Shown piece after piece: positions 24,102-33,159 of a stretch of 64,000 bases of DNA. Numbering within the stretch: position 1 is the stretch's first letter; the number at the start of each line of letters is the position of its first letter. Position numbers and translations under genes: made by a program. Under the pieces are notes generated by a model. It was given only the letters and a program-made list of their open reading frames with translations, made no database searches and was not told the origin of the DNA. Source of the DNA: Conexibacter stalactiti (GTDB taxonomy: Bacteria; Actinomycetota; Thermoleophilia; Solirubrobacterales; Solirubrobacteraceae); assembly GCF_035967765.1 (NCBI RefSeq), contig NZ_JAYWIT010000010.1; one strand, 5' to 3'.

Positions 24102-25790
24102 ATGGCAACCACCGACTTCGCGACGCAGCCCGTGCCGCAGGTGCTCGCCCACGAGGTCCACAAGGAGCGCCAGCGCGCTCGGTGGATCGACTGGGTCACC
24201 ACGACCGATCACAAGAAGATCGGGATCCTGTACATCGTCTTCACCTTCGCCTTCTTCCTGGTCGGCGGAATCGAGGCGCTGCTGATCCGCGTCCAGCTCG
24301 CGACGCCGAACAACAACTTCCTCACGCCCGAGCATTACAACGAGCTGTTCACGCTCCACGGCACGACGATGATCTTCCTCTTCGTCGTCCCGATGATGGC
24401 GGGCTTTGCGAACTACTTCCTGCCATTGATGCTCGGCGCGCGCGACATGGCGTTCCCGCGCCTCAACGCGCTGTCGTTCTGGCTCCTCGCCTTCGGCGGC
24501 ATCGTCTTCTACGCGTCGCTGCTGTGGCAGCCGCCGGAGGCCGGCTGGTTCTCCTACGCGCCGCTGTCGAACGAGATATACACGCCATCCGGCGGCCAGG
24601 ACGCCTGGATCTTCCTGATCCACATCACCGGCATCTCCTCGCTGGTCGGCGCGGTCAACTTCTACGCGACGATCGTGAACATGCGCGCCCCCGGCATGGG
24701 CTGGGGCCGTCTGCCGCTGTTCGCGTGGACGATCCTGATCTACGCCCTGCTGCTGATCCTGGCGCTGCCGGTGATCGCGGGCGCGGTCACGATGCTCCTG
24801 ACCGACCGCCACTTCGGAACGCACTTCTTCGACCCGACGGAAGGCGGCTCGCCAGTCCTCTGGCAGCACCTCTTCTGGTTCTTCGGTCACCCCGAGGTCT
24901 ACATCATGATCCTGCCGGGCTTCGGGATCATCTCGGAGGTCCTGCCGGTCTTCGCCCGCAAGCCGATCTTCGGTTACAAGGCGATCGCCGCCTCGACCGC
25001 CGTGATCGCCTTCCTGGCGGCGCTCGTGTGGGCCCACCACATGTTCTCGGTGCCGGTCCCGACCGTCGTGCTCGGCTTCTTCATGTTGTCGTCCTTCCTG
25101 ATCGCCGTCCCGACGGGCGTCAAGATCTTCAACTGGATCGCGACGCTGTGGCGCGGCTCGATCGTGATGGCCTCGCCGCTGTACTTCGCGGTCGGCTTCA
25201 TCGCGATCTTCGTGATCGGCGGCATCACCGGCATCTTCCTCGCCGTCTTCCCCGTCGACTGGCAGCTGACCGACACGTACTTCGTCGTCGCTCACTTCCA
25301 CTACGTGCTGATGGGCGGCGCGGTCTTCACGATCTTCTGCGGGCTCTACTACTGGTACCCGAAGATGACCGGCCGGCTCTGCAACGAGCCGCTCGCGAAG
25401 GCCTCCTTCTGGGTCATGTTCGTCGGCTTCAACCTGACCTTCCTGGTGCAGCACGCGGCCGGCCTCTCCGGCATGCCGCGCCGCATCTACCAGTACTCGG
25501 GCGATGCCGGCTGGACGCTCTACAACCAGATCTCGACGGTCGGCTCGTTCGTGCTCGGCATCGGCATCCTGCTGTCGGTCTGGAACTTCCTCCGCAGCTA
25601 CAAGAACGGCGCGATCGCCGGTCCGGACCCGTGGAAGGGCAACACCCTCGAGTGGTTCACGACCTCGCCTCCGCCGGTCAACAACTTCGACGAGGTGCCC
25701 CGTGTCCGCTCCGTCGAGCCGATGAAGGACATCCGCCGCCAGGTGGAGCGTCAGTCCGGTATCGAGCACGAGACGACCGCGAGCGCGTAG
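24102..25790 (+). CDS. ctaD: Cytochrome c oxidase subunit I (cluster 1)
   Basis: 562 residues, twelve membrane helices. Haem and CuB ligands are in place: His86 in ELFTLHGTTM (low-spin haem), FFGHPEVYI with the CuB His and cross-linked Tyr, WAHHMF with the His pair, and VVAHFHYVLMGG with the high-spin and low-spin haem ligands. It reduces O2 to water and pumps protons. It lies 21 bases after coxII and 10 before ctaB, in one operon that lacks a subunit III gene. Confidence 0.97.
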   Translation: MATTDFATQPVPQVLAHEVHKERQRARWIDWVTTTDHKKIGILYIVFTFAFFLVGGIEALLIRVQLATPNNNFLTPEHYNELFTLHGTTMIFLFVVPMMAGFANYFLPLMLGARDMAFPRLNALSFWLLAFGGIVFYASLLWQPPEAGWFSYAPLSNEIYTPSGGQDAWIFLIHITGISSLVGAVNFYATIVNMRAPGMGWGRLPLFAWTILIYALLLILALPVIAGAVTMLLTDRHFGTHFFDPTEGGSPVLWQHLFWFFGHPEVYIMILPGFGIISEVLPVFARKPIFGYKAIAASTAVIAFLAALVWAHHMFSVPVPTVVLGFFMLSSFLIAVPTGVKIFNWIATLWRGSIVMASPLYFAVGFIAIFVIGGITGIFLAVFPVDWQLTDTYFVVAHFHYVLMGGAVFTIFCGLYYWYPKMTGRLCNEPLAKASFWVMFVGFNLTFLVQHAAGLSGMPRRIYQYSGDAGWTLYNQISTVGSFVLGIGILLSVWNFLRSYKNGAIAGPDPWKGNTLEWFTTSPPPVNNFDEVPRVRSVEPMKDIRRQVERQSGIEHETTASA

Positions 25791-25800
25791 CCTCTCCCCC

Positions 25801-26709
25801 GTGGAAGCTTCACGCTTCACAACGCCCGTCAAGCCGACGCACGCCCACAGCGGCGTGCGTCAGGTCGTTGCGGACTACATCACCCTCACGAAGCCGCGCG
25901 TCCAGCTGCTGCTGCTGCTGACGACGGTCGCGACGATGGAGATCGCCGGCAGCCCGTCCGTCGGCCTGATCCTGCTGACGCTGATCGGCGGCTATCTCTC
26001 CGCCGGCGGCGCCGGCGCGGTCAACCACTGGTACGACCGCGACATCGACGCCCGCATGGCGCGCACGGCCAACCGGCCGATCCCGTCAGGGCGCGTCAGC
26101 CCGCGCGCGGCGCTGATCTACGGCTTCAGCCTGCAGATCGCTTCGTTCGTGCTGCTTTCGCTGACCGTCGACATCCTGGCGGCCGTCTTCGCGCTGGTCG
26201 GCTTCCTCGGCTACGTCTTCGTCTACACGCTGTGGCTGAAGCGCACGACGCCGCAGAACATCGTGATCGGCGGCGCCGCCGGCGCCATCCCGCCGCTCGT
26301 CGGCTGGGTCGCGGTGACGAAGTCGTTCGACCCGGCCGCGCTCTACCTGTTCGCGATCGTCTTCTACTGGACCCCGCCCCACTTCTGGGCGCTGTCGCTG
26401 CGGATGAAGGACGAGTACGCCGAGGTCGGCGTGCCGATGCTGCCGGTCGTGCGCGGCGAGGAAGAGACGCGGCGTCAGATCACGCTCTACAGCTTCCTGC
26501 TCGTGGCCGTGACCTTCCTGCCGTTCGCCGGCCAGCTGTTCGACGGCATCTACGCCGTCTGCGCCGCGCTGCTCGGCGGCTGGTTCCTGTATCTCGCGAT
26601 CAGACTCCAGCGCCGTCCCTCCCCCGCTTCCGCACTCAAGCTCTACCTCTTCTCGATGCTCTACCTCGCGCTGCTGTTCGGCGCGATGGTGGCCGACGTG
26701 AAGCTCTGA
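25801..26709 (+). CDS. ctaB: Protohaem IX farnesyltransferase (haem O synthase)
   Basis: 302 residues from GTG 25801. UbiA-family prenyltransferase with the Asp-rich motif NHWYDRDIDARMARTANRP and the second motif YFxxTPPHFWALSLRMKDEYAE region near 190-215. About nine membrane helices. It farnesylates haem B to haem O for the oxidases. It serves both oxidase clusters in this window, since no second copy is present. Confidence 0.97.
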   Translation: MEASRFTTPVKPTHAHSGVRQVVADYITLTKPRVQLLLLLTTVATMEIAGSPSVGLILLTLIGGYLSAGGAGAVNHWYDRDIDARMARTANRPIPSGRVSPRAALIYGFSLQIASFVLLSLTVDILAAVFALVGFLGYVFVYTLWLKRTTPQNIVIGGAAGAIPPLVGWVAVTKSFDPAALYLFAIVFYWTPPHFWALSLRMKDEYAEVGVPMLPVVRGEEETRRQITLYSFLLVAVTFLPFAGQLFDGIYAVCAALLGGWFLYLAIRLQRRPSPASALKLYLFSMLYLALLFGAMVADVKL

Positions 26710-26751
26710 ACCCCCTGAAACCCGACCTGAACGTAGACTCGAGGAACTCCC

Positions 26752-26862
26752 ATGGACCGCCGACTCGCTCGCAAGAACATCCGCTCCGCGCTGATCGCCA
26801 CGGCCGTCTGCGTCTTCATGTTCGGCGCGTCGTTCCTGGCCGCCGCGATCTACATCTCCTAG
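26752..26862 (+). CDS. 36-residue single-helix membrane protein in the oxidase operon
   Basis: ATG 26752 with GAGGAA upstream, stop 26860-26862, four bases before the next ATG. The product starts MDRRLARKNIRSALIATAVC and continues into a hydrophobic helix ending in AAAIYIS. The basic N-terminus would be cytoplasmic. Position between ctaB and the subunit IV-like gene and tight spacing suggest a small oxidase subunit. A similar-sized single-helix protein occurs at 33160 in the second cluster, without clear sequence similarity. Confidence 0.7.
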   Translation: MDRRLARKNIRSALIATAVCVFMFGASFLAAAIYIS

Positions 26863-26866
26863 GACC

Positions 26867-27118
26867 ATGAGCCAGATCCAGCCTGAGCAGACGCCCCCGC
26901 CCGTCGGTGAGGAGATCCACCTCCCCGGTCCGAGCCTTCTGCCGATCCTCAACGCCGCCGGCATCACGATCGCGGTCGTCGGAATCACGACGAGTCTGAT
27001 CATCCTGTTCATCGGCCTGGCGCTGTTCCTCGGCACGACGATCCGCTGGATCGCCGACACGCGCCGGGACATCGCGCACCTGCCGCTCGACCACGGCGCG
27101 GGCGAGAAGTACCACTGA
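26867..27118 (+). CDS. Subunit IV-like small oxidase protein
   Basis: 83 residues. A Pro-rich N-terminus (PPPVGEEIHLPGPSLLPI) leads into two membrane helices (AAGITIAVVGITTSLIILF, IGLALFLGTTIRWI) and a charged tail. The size, topology and LPGPS motif resemble the accessory subunit found after actinobacterial oxidase genes. Last gene of the operon before a series of hairpins. Confidence 0.75.
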   Translation: MSQIQPEQTPPPVGEEIHLPGPSLLPILNAAGITIAVVGITTSLIILFIGLALFLGTTIRWIADTRRDIAHLPLDHGAGEKYH

Positions 27119-27123
27119 CGCAC

Positions 27124-27259
27124 GGGCGCCGCACAGGCGCCCAGCCGGATCGGTGGCGTGCTCGTGCAGCCGCTGCCGTTCCACACAGACGAGCGGCGCC
27201 CCCACAGGCGCCGCTCGATCGCAACTGTTGCCGGCCGCCATGCGCGGCCGGTTGTGTTT
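27124..27259 (+). terminator. Three stacked hairpins ending the oxidase operon
   Basis: GGGCGCC/GGCGCCC (27124-27142), GAGCGGCGCC/GGCGCCGCTC (27191-27216) and CCGGCCGC/GCGGCCGG (27231-27251), the last followed by TTGTGTTTA. Only the third has a T-rich tail, so it is the likely Rho-independent terminator; it also sits just beyond the stop of the convergent CBS gene. The first two share the loop core of CACA. Confidence 0.7.
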
Positions 27260-27279
27260 AAGGGCCGCCGCGTGGTGGG

Positions 27280-27702
27280 CTAACGCGCCGCGACCCCGCT
27301 GCCGCTCATCGGAACGGCGCAGACGGCGCCGTCCTCCGTCCAGCAGCGCACGACGTCACGCATCGAGAGCACGCCCACCAGCTCTCCGCCTTCGACGACG
27401 ATCAGGTGGCGGAAGCCACCGCGCACCATCTCGCAGGCCGCCTGTTCGAGCGACCAGTCGGGGGCGGCGAAGACGAGGTCGCTGGTGAGGTGGTCGCCCA
27501 CCAGCTCACGATCCGGGTCGAGCCCGCGGCCGATCGCGGCCAGTACGTCGCGCTCCGTGAGGAGCCCTGGTCCGGGTTGGTCGCCGTCGAGCACGATCGC
27601 GGATCCGATCGACCTCTGATGCATCAGCTGAGCCGCCTCCCGAAGCGTGTGCCCCGGACCGACGGTCAGCGATGTGGCGGACATTCCCTCGCGTACCTGC
27701 AT
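27280..27702 (-). CDS. Tandem CBS-domain protein
   Basis: 140 residues from ATG 27702 (frame open to 27792, but the extra part is unlike the family). Two CBS domains: TLREAAQLMHQRSIGSAIVL with LLTERDVL, and SLEQAACEMVRGGFRHLIVV with GVLSMRDVV. Such pairs bind adenosine nucleotides and act as energy or redox sensors. Placed between the two oxidase clusters, but transcribed against the first. Confidence 0.88.
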   Translation of the reverse strand: MQVREGMSATSLTVGPGHTLREAAQLMHQRSIGSAIVLDGDQPGPGLLTERDVLAAIGRGLDPDRELVGDHLTSDLVFAAPDWSLEQAACEMVRGGFRHLIVVEGGELVGVLSMRDVVRCWTEDGAVCAVPMSGSGVAAR

Positions 27703-27926
27703 CGCCGCCTCCGTGGTCGCTTGCAACGATTGCAGCAAGCATACCCCCCTTCCGGGCGACGACACGCCCATTGCCCGCGCCCACGTCAGCACGCACGCCC
27801 GCAGACGCGCACAAACTGCCTGCTATCCACCAAATCGGTCGGCAACATCCCTGCTATCACCAGTGTCGTACCCAAAGGGCTCGACCGCGCCAGCTTGTCG
27901 CAATCGCGCTTTCAGACCATCCAAAA

Positions 27927-28337
27927 GTGGTCCTCGCTCCGTATCTCTGTACGGTGCCAACTCAACGACCAGGAACAGTTCGCCACCGCACGCAGCTCTA
28001 CAACGAGGCCGTGCGGATCGTCGAGGCCGAGTACGCCTCCGACCTCGAGCTCGATGACATCGCCCGCCGGGTGGCGTCCTCGCGCCGGCAGCTCCAACGC
28101 GCCTACGCCGAGATCGGCGACACGACGTTCCGCGAGCATCTCACGAAGGTCCGCATGGAGCGGGCCGCCGAGCTGCTGGCGAACGGGTCGCTGACCGTCC
28201 GCGAGGTAGCTCGACGCGTCGGCTACCGCCAGCCGGCGCAGTTCGCCAAGACCTTCCGCCGCCATCTCGGCAGCGTGCCGTCCGCGTACCGCGCACGCGC
28301 CCGCGAGGGCGCTTCGCAGGCGCAGCGCGCCGCCTAG
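27927..28337 (+). CDS. AraC-family HTH regulator, DNA-binding domain only
   Basis: About 136 residues from GTG 27927; GTG 27954 is possible. It consists mainly of the two helix-turn-helix units of AraC: LDDIARRVASSRRQLQRAYA and LTVREVARRVGYRQPAQFAKTFRRHLG. There is no sensor domain, so it may respond through a partner or simply by level. It lies upstream of the second oxidase cluster in the same direction and is a candidate regulator of it. Confidence 0.82.
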   Translation: MVLAPYLCTVPTQRPGTVRHRTQLYNEAVRIVEAEYASDLELDDIARRVASSRRQLQRAYAEIGDTTFREHLTKVRMERAAELLANGSLTVREVARRVGYRQPAQFAKTFRRHLGSVPSAYRARAREGASQAQRAA

Positions 28338-28356
28338 AAGACGCCCGAGGAGTGCG

Positions 28357-28380
28357 CGCGCGGCTCGTCTGAGCCGCGCG
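28357..28380. terminator. Strong hairpin after the AraC gene
   Basis: CGCGCGGCTC (28357-28366) pairs perfectly with GAGCCGCGCG across a four-base loop, 20 bases after the AraC stop. No T-run follows. The remaining 260 bases to the next gene are very GC-rich, with no other motif I can support except GAGGAG at 28625-28630, the ribosome site of the next gene. Confidence 0.45.
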
Positions 28381-28638
28381 CCGCCTCGCCTGCGCCCGCG
28401 CGGCCGGCCGCCTCACCCCAGACGCCCGCCGCCTCAGCCGCGGTCCTCCGCCTCGCGCGCGTGCGCGCGTCTCCGCCCGCGTCGCGCGCATGCGCGACGG
28501 GCCCCGTTGGCACGCGCCAAGTGGACATGACCGACCACTTGATGGTCCGGCTACCGACCAGGTTTGCGCACCGTCCCACGACTCGCTTAGGATCGGCACA
28601 GGAGAGCTGGTCCACGGCGGCAGCGAGGAGCTTCACGC

Positions 28639-29712
28639 GTGCGTAGACATCCGGTCGCATTGATGGTGATCGTCGGCTTGGTCGCTTCGGCGATCGGCAT
28701 CGCGCTGGCGCTCGTCATCGACTGGTTCCCGACTGACGCCGCCAAGCAGGCGGAGCCGATCGACACGCTCTACGACGTGCTGATGATCGTGTCGGTGCCG
28801 GTCTTCGTGCTCGTCGTCATCGTGACCCTGTTCGCCGTCTGGCAGTTCCGCATGCGGCCCGGGCAGGAGAAGATGGACGGTCCGCCGATCCACGGCAACA
28901 CCCGCCTGGAGATCGTCTGGACCGCCGTCCCCGCCATCCTCCTCGTGTCGCTTTGCAGCTACGCCTACACGGTCCTGACCGACATCGAGGAGAAGGAGGC
29001 GAACACGCTCGTCGTCAACGTCGTCGGCCAGCAGTTCGCCTGGAGATACTCGTATCCGCAAGAGGGCGGCAGAGCGATCGAGACGACGCAGCTGGTGCTG
29101 CCGAAGGACCGTCCGATCCTCTTCAAGGTCAGAGCGCTCGACGTGATCCACGACTTCTGGGTCCCGGCCTTCCGCGTCAAGATCGACGCCGTCCCCGGCA
29201 TAGAGACCGAGGTCCGCGCGACGCCGACGAAGATCGGCAGATTCGAGGTCGTCTGCGCTGAGCTGTGCGGCCTCGGCCACGCGGTGATGCGCTCGACCGC
29301 CAGAGTCGTGACGCCGGCCGCCTACGACAGCTGGATCGCCGAGCAGGTCAGAGGCGGTGCGGCCGGCGGCGGTGGCGCCGCGGGCGGCGACGACGCGGCC
29401 GGCGGCGACGACGCCGCGGGCGGCGACGCGAGCGGCGGCGACGCGGCCGCGCTCGGAAGAGAGACCTTCGTGCAGAACTGCGGCAGCTGCCACACGCTCG
29501 CGGACGCGGGCACCAGCGGCGCCGCGGGGCCGGACCTCACGACCGCGCTGAGAGGCCAGTCGGAGGAGCAGATCAGAGAGGACATCGTCGACCCCGACGC
29601 GAGAATCGCCGAGGGCTTTCAAGCCGGTGTGATGCCCGGCAACTTCTCGGAGACACTGTCAGCAGAGCAGATCGACGGCCTGGTGACGTACCTCGTGAGC
29701 GTGTCGAGATGA
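28639..29712 (+). CDS. ctaC: Cytochrome c oxidase subunit II fused to cytochrome c (caa3 type, cluster 2)
   Basis: 357 residues from GTG 28639 with GAGGAG upstream. Two membrane helices, then the cupredoxin domain with CuA ligands DVIHDFW and CAELCGLGHAVM. A Gly/Asp-rich linker of repeated GGDDAAGGDD-like units (about 238-275) joins a C-terminal cytochrome c with haem motif CGSCH and axial Met in GVMPGNF. The fusion lets a caa3 oxidase take electrons directly into its own haem c. About half of its arginines are AGA, which is striking in GC-rich DNA. Confidence 0.95.
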   Translation: MRRHPVALMVIVGLVASAIGIALALVIDWFPTDAAKQAEPIDTLYDVLMIVSVPVFVLVVIVTLFAVWQFRMRPGQEKMDGPPIHGNTRLEIVWTAVPAILLVSLCSYAYTVLTDIEEKEANTLVVNVVGQQFAWRYSYPQEGGRAIETTQLVLPKDRPILFKVRALDVIHDFWVPAFRVKIDAVPGIETEVRATPTKIGRFEVVCAELCGLGHAVMRSTARVVTPAAYDSWIAEQVRGGAAGGGGAAGGDDAAGGDDAAGGDASGGDAAALGRETFVQNCGSCHTLADAGTSGAAGPDLTTALRGQSEEQIREDIVDPDARIAEGFQAGVMPGNFSETLSAEQIDGLVTYLVSVSR

Positions 29713-29728
29713 CGGAGGAGACCCGCAG

Positions 29729-31645
29729 ATGACCGCAAAGCTCCGCGCCCCCGGCTGGTATCGCGCAGGGCTGTTCGTCCTGCTCGGCATCGCCTTCTCC
29801 TACGCACTCGTGGGGGTCGTGCGCACGCTGATGCACTACCCCGACGCGTGGGCCGACGGGGACGCGATCACGACCGTCGCGCTGATCGCGACGCCGCTGT
29901 TCTTCCTCGTCGGGCTCGGCTGCTTCGACTACTGGTTCTACTACGCCTCGGGCCGCCCGACGCGCGCGGAGGACCACTCCTCGCACGGCGCGTCGAGCTG
30001 GAAGGACTACTTCCGCGTCAACACCGATCACAAGGTGATCGGGATCCAGTACATCTGCACCTCGTTCTTCTTCATGTTCCTCGGCGGCCTGATCGCGATG
30101 CTGATGCGCGCGGAGCTGGCCAAGCCGGGCATGCAGTTCGTCGACAGCTCCACGTTCAACGGCCTCTTCTCGGTCCACGCGGCGCTGCTGATCTTCCTGT
30201 TCGTGATCCCGGTCTTCGCCGGCATCGCCAACTACGTCCTGCCGCTGATGATCGGCGCGCCGGACATGGCCTTCCCGCGCCTCAACGCGCTCTCGTTCTG
30301 GATGCTGCCGGCGGCCGGCGTGCTGCTGACGGCGAGCTTCTTCGCTCCCGGCGGCGCCTTCGCCAGCGGCTGGACGGCCTATGCCCCGCTCTCGACGGAC
30401 ATGCCATTGGGGCAGGTCTTCTTCACCGTCGGCGTGCAGTTCGCCGGCGCCTCGTCGATCGCGACGGCGCTGAACTTCCTCGTCACGATCATCACGATGC
30501 GCGCGCCGGGGATGAGCTTCTTCCGCATGCCGCTGCTCGTGTGGGCGAACTTCTCGACCTCGCTGCTGGTCGTGATCGCGACGCCGTTCATCGCCGCCTC
30601 GCAGTTCTTCGTCCTGCTCGACCGAGCACTCGGCTTCCAATACTTCGACGCCTTCGTCGGCAGCGGCAAGAACGGCAGCGTGCTGATGTACCAGCACGTC
30701 TTCTGGTTCTACTCGCACCCAGCGGTCTACATCATGATGCTGCCGGGCTTCGGGATCGTCTCCGAGATCCTGTCGGTGAAGGCGCGCAAGCCGATCTTCG
30801 GCTACCGCATGATGGCGTTCTCGCTGCTCGCGATCGTCGCGCTCGGCTTCACCGTCTGGGCCCACCACATGTTCGTCTCGGGCATGCAGTCGTGGATCCG
30901 CGTGCCGATGATGATCACGACCGCGATCATCGCCGTGCCGACCGGGATCAAGATCTTCTCGTGGCTGGCGACGCTGTGGAAGGGCGTGCTCCACCTCGAC
31001 ACGCCGATGCTGTTCGCGCTCGGCTTCCTGACGACCTTCACGCTCGGCGGCATCAGCGGCGTGATGCTGTCGATGATCCCGTTCGACATCTACGTCTCGG
31101 ACACGTACTTCATCGTCGCGCACATCCACTACGTGCTGTTCGGCGGCTCGCTCTTCACGATCTTCGCCGGGATCTACTACTGGTTCCCGAAGATGACAGG
31201 GCGGATGTACGACGAGACGCTGGGGAAGGTCCACTTCTGGATGACCTTCGTCTTCTTCAACGTCACGTTCGGCCCGATGCACCTGCTCGGCCTCGACGGC
31301 ATGCCCCGTCGCGTCGCCGACTACGCCGAGCAGTACGCGACGCTGAACCTGTTCGTCACGATCGCCAGCTTCGCGCTCGGCCTCAGCATGCTCGTCTTCC
31401 TCTACAACATGGTCGCGAGCTGGCGCGGCGGCCCGCGCGCCGCCGCCAACCCGTGGCGGTCGCTGACGCTCGAATGGCAGGTCTCCTCTCCCCCGCCGAT
31501 CTTCAACTTCGACGCCGTCCCGACGGTCGTCGGCGGCCCGTACGAGTACGGGGTGCCCGGCGCCGTCCACGGCATCTTCCAATCGCCCACAGAGGCGAAG
31601 CCGACGCATGCCGGCTCCGTCGCGACGTCACCGACCAGAGAGTGA
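29729..31645 (+). CDS. ctaD: Cytochrome c oxidase subunit I (cluster 2), extended N-terminus
   Basis: 638 residues. An added N-terminal region of about 90 residues with two membrane helices (YRAGLFVLLGIAFSYALVGV, ALIATPLFFLVGLGCFDYWF) precedes the normal core. Ligand motifs: FSVHAALLIFLF for the first haem His, FYSHPAVYI for CuB His/Tyr, WAHHMF, and IVAHIHYVLFGG. It differs from the cluster 1 enzyme in several of these, so the two oxidases probably differ in function. It is 16 bases after coxII, with a GGAGGAG site. Confidence 0.96.
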   Translation: MTAKLRAPGWYRAGLFVLLGIAFSYALVGVVRTLMHYPDAWADGDAITTVALIATPLFFLVGLGCFDYWFYYASGRPTRAEDHSSHGASSWKDYFRVNTDHKVIGIQYICTSFFFMFLGGLIAMLMRAELAKPGMQFVDSSTFNGLFSVHAALLIFLFVIPVFAGIANYVLPLMIGAPDMAFPRLNALSFWMLPAAGVLLTASFFAPGGAFASGWTAYAPLSTDMPLGQVFFTVGVQFAGASSIATALNFLVTIITMRAPGMSFFRMPLLVWANFSTSLLVVIATPFIAASQFFVLLDRALGFQYFDAFVGSGKNGSVLMYQHVFWFYSHPAVYIMMLPGFGIVSEILSVKARKPIFGYRMMAFSLLAIVALGFTVWAHHMFVSGMQSWIRVPMMITTAIIAVPTGIKIFSWLATLWKGVLHLDTPMLFALGFLTTFTLGGISGVMLSMIPFDIYVSDTYFIVAHIHYVLFGGSLFTIFAGIYYWFPKMTGRMYDETLGKVHFWMTFVFFNVTFGPMHLLGLDGMPRRVADYAEQYATLNLFVTIASFALGLSMLVFLYNMVASWRGGPRAAANPWRSLTLEWQVSSPPPIFNFDAVPTVVGGPYEYGVPGAVHGIFQSPTEAKPTHAGSVATSPTRE

Positions 31646-31658
31646 GGTGAAGCGCACC

Positions 31659-32522
31659 ATGGCCAGAAGAGTCCTCGTGGTCGCGAACGAAACCCATGGC
31701 GGCCGCAGCCTCGTCGACGCGATTCGCGCTCGACATGAGGCCGGCGACGCCGACTTCGTCGTGATCGCCCCGCAGAACCGCCCGCACAGCGGCTACGTCA
31801 TCTACGACGACGCCGTGCGCGACGCGGCTCAGATGCGGATCAACGAGACGCTCGACGCGATCAGAGAGCACGGCATCAGCGCGATCGGCGACGTGATGGA
31901 CCCCGATCCGTACACCGCGACGCTCGACGCCGTGCGCGAGTACCGGATCGACGAGATCATCCTCTCGACCCACCCCGAGACGCGCTCGGGCTGGCTGCGC
32001 CACGACCTGATCGAGCGCCTCGAGCACGCGACCGGGCTGCCGATCCAGCACGTCGTCGTCGACGTCGAGGCGGAGCGCGAGAAGAACCCCGAGAAGCACA
32101 CGCTGATCGTCACCAACAAGACGGCCAGATGTGAGGCGCTGTTCGAGGACCTGAGACGGCGCGCGAGCGAGTCGCCGCACCGCTTCCTCGTCGTCGTGCC
32201 GCAGGAAGGCGGCCACGGCCACCACATCGAGCAGGCGAAGGCCCGCCTTCAGACCCTGCTCGACAGACTGGCGAGAGAGGGCATACCGGCGATGGGCGGG
32301 ATCGGCGACCCCGATCCGTACGCCGCGGTCGCCAACGCGCTGCAGTTCCACCGCGTCGACGAGGTCGTGATCGCGACGCTGCCGCAGATGCGCTCGCGCT
32401 GGCTGCGCAGCGACCTGATCGGCCGCGTGCAGAAGATCACCGCCGCGCCCGTCGAGCACATCGAGATCGACGTCAGCGAAGCCGAGTCGGCCCCGGCGCA
32501 GTCGGGAGCGAAGGCCGCCTGA
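31659..32522 (+). CDS. Tandem universal-stress-like protein inside the oxidase operon
   Basis: 287 residues from ATG 31659. Two similar halves: VLVVANETHGGRSLVDAIRA and TLIVTNKTARCEALFEDLRR begin each; both contain DPDPY then a strand ending DEIILSTHP or DEVVIATLP, then SGWLRHDLIERL or SRWLRSDLIGRV. This is an internal duplication of a USP/HUP-fold domain. The gene stop overlaps the coxIII start (TGATG). Its place between coxI and coxIII is unusual and suggests a role in oxidase regulation or assembly; function unknown. Confidence 0.85.
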   Translation: MARRVLVVANETHGGRSLVDAIRARHEAGDADFVVIAPQNRPHSGYVIYDDAVRDAAQMRINETLDAIREHGISAIGDVMDPDPYTATLDAVREYRIDEIILSTHPETRSGWLRHDLIERLEHATGLPIQHVVVDVEAEREKNPEKHTLIVTNKTARCEALFEDLRRRASESPHRFLVVVPQEGGHGHHIEQAKARLQTLLDRLAREGIPAMGGIGDPDPYAAVANALQFHRVDEVVIATLPQMRSRWLRSDLIGRVQKITAAPVEHIEIDVSEAESAPAQSGAKAA

Positions 32523-33148
32523 TGGAAGCCGCCTCCGCCACCTCTTCGCTGCACCACGCCGGCGAGGCCGAGCACCACCACGGCCCGCCGGAGGCGCATC
32601 GAAGCTCCCGCGTGGACCCGCAGATGCTCGGGATGCTGCTGTTCATCATCTCCGAGATCATGGTCTTCGGGGCCTTCTTCACGGCCTACTTCTTCATCCG
32701 GGTCGTGGACGGGAATCCGTGGCCGGCGGAGGGTACGGAGCTGCCGAAGGCGATCGCCGGCGTCAACACCGCGATCCTCTTGTCGTCGTCGATCACGCTG
32801 CACTGGGCGCTCGAGGCGATCAAGCGCGGCAACCGCTCGGCGTTCAAGGCCGGCATGGCGACGACCGCCCTGCTCGGCGCGACCTTCCTCTTCATCCAGA
32901 TCAACGAGTACGTCCACATCGGCTTCGCGCCGTACGACAGCGCGCAGGCGTCGGTCTTCTACGGACTGACGGGGCTGCACGGGGCGCACGTCGCGCTCGG
33001 CCTGCTGATCCTGATCATCGTGACGACGCGCGCCTTCCGCGGCCACTTCTCGCCGCAGGAGCATCGCGGCGTCGAGATCCCCGGGATCTACTGGCACTTC
33101 GTCGATGTGATGTGGGTGATCGTGTACAGCACGGTCTACCTGCTCTAG
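32522..33148 (+). CDS. ctaE: Cytochrome c oxidase subunit III
   Basis: 208 residues with five membrane helices. HAGEAEHHHGPPEAHRSSRV forms a His-rich N-terminus; the core has the subunit III signature with Glu in FIISEIMVFGAFF, GLTGLHGAHVALGL and IYWHFVDVMWVIVY at the C-terminus. The only subunit III gene in the window, so cluster 1 either lacks it or shares it. Confidence 0.95.
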   Translation: MEAASATSSLHHAGEAEHHHGPPEAHRSSRVDPQMLGMLLFIISEIMVFGAFFTAYFFIRVVDGNPWPAEGTELPKAIAGVNTAILLSSSITLHWALEAIKRGNRSAFKAGMATTALLGATFLFIQINEYVHIGFAPYDSAQASVFYGLTGLHGAHVALGLLILIIVTTRAFRGHFSPQEHRGVEIPGIYWHFVDVMWVIVYSTVYLL

Positions 33149-33159
33149 GTGGCGCCGCG

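Noticed and set aside
23613..25832. 739-codon minus-strand open frame
   Set aside because: Opposite coxII-coxI of cluster 1; no recognisable motif.
27124..27216. First two hairpins after the oxidase operon considered as a repeat family
   Set aside because: They share GGCGCC and CACA but flanks differ, and no further copies were noticed.
29573..31609. 678-codon minus-strand open frame
   Set aside because: Opposite coxI; Arg/Asp/Glu/His-rich shadow with no domain.
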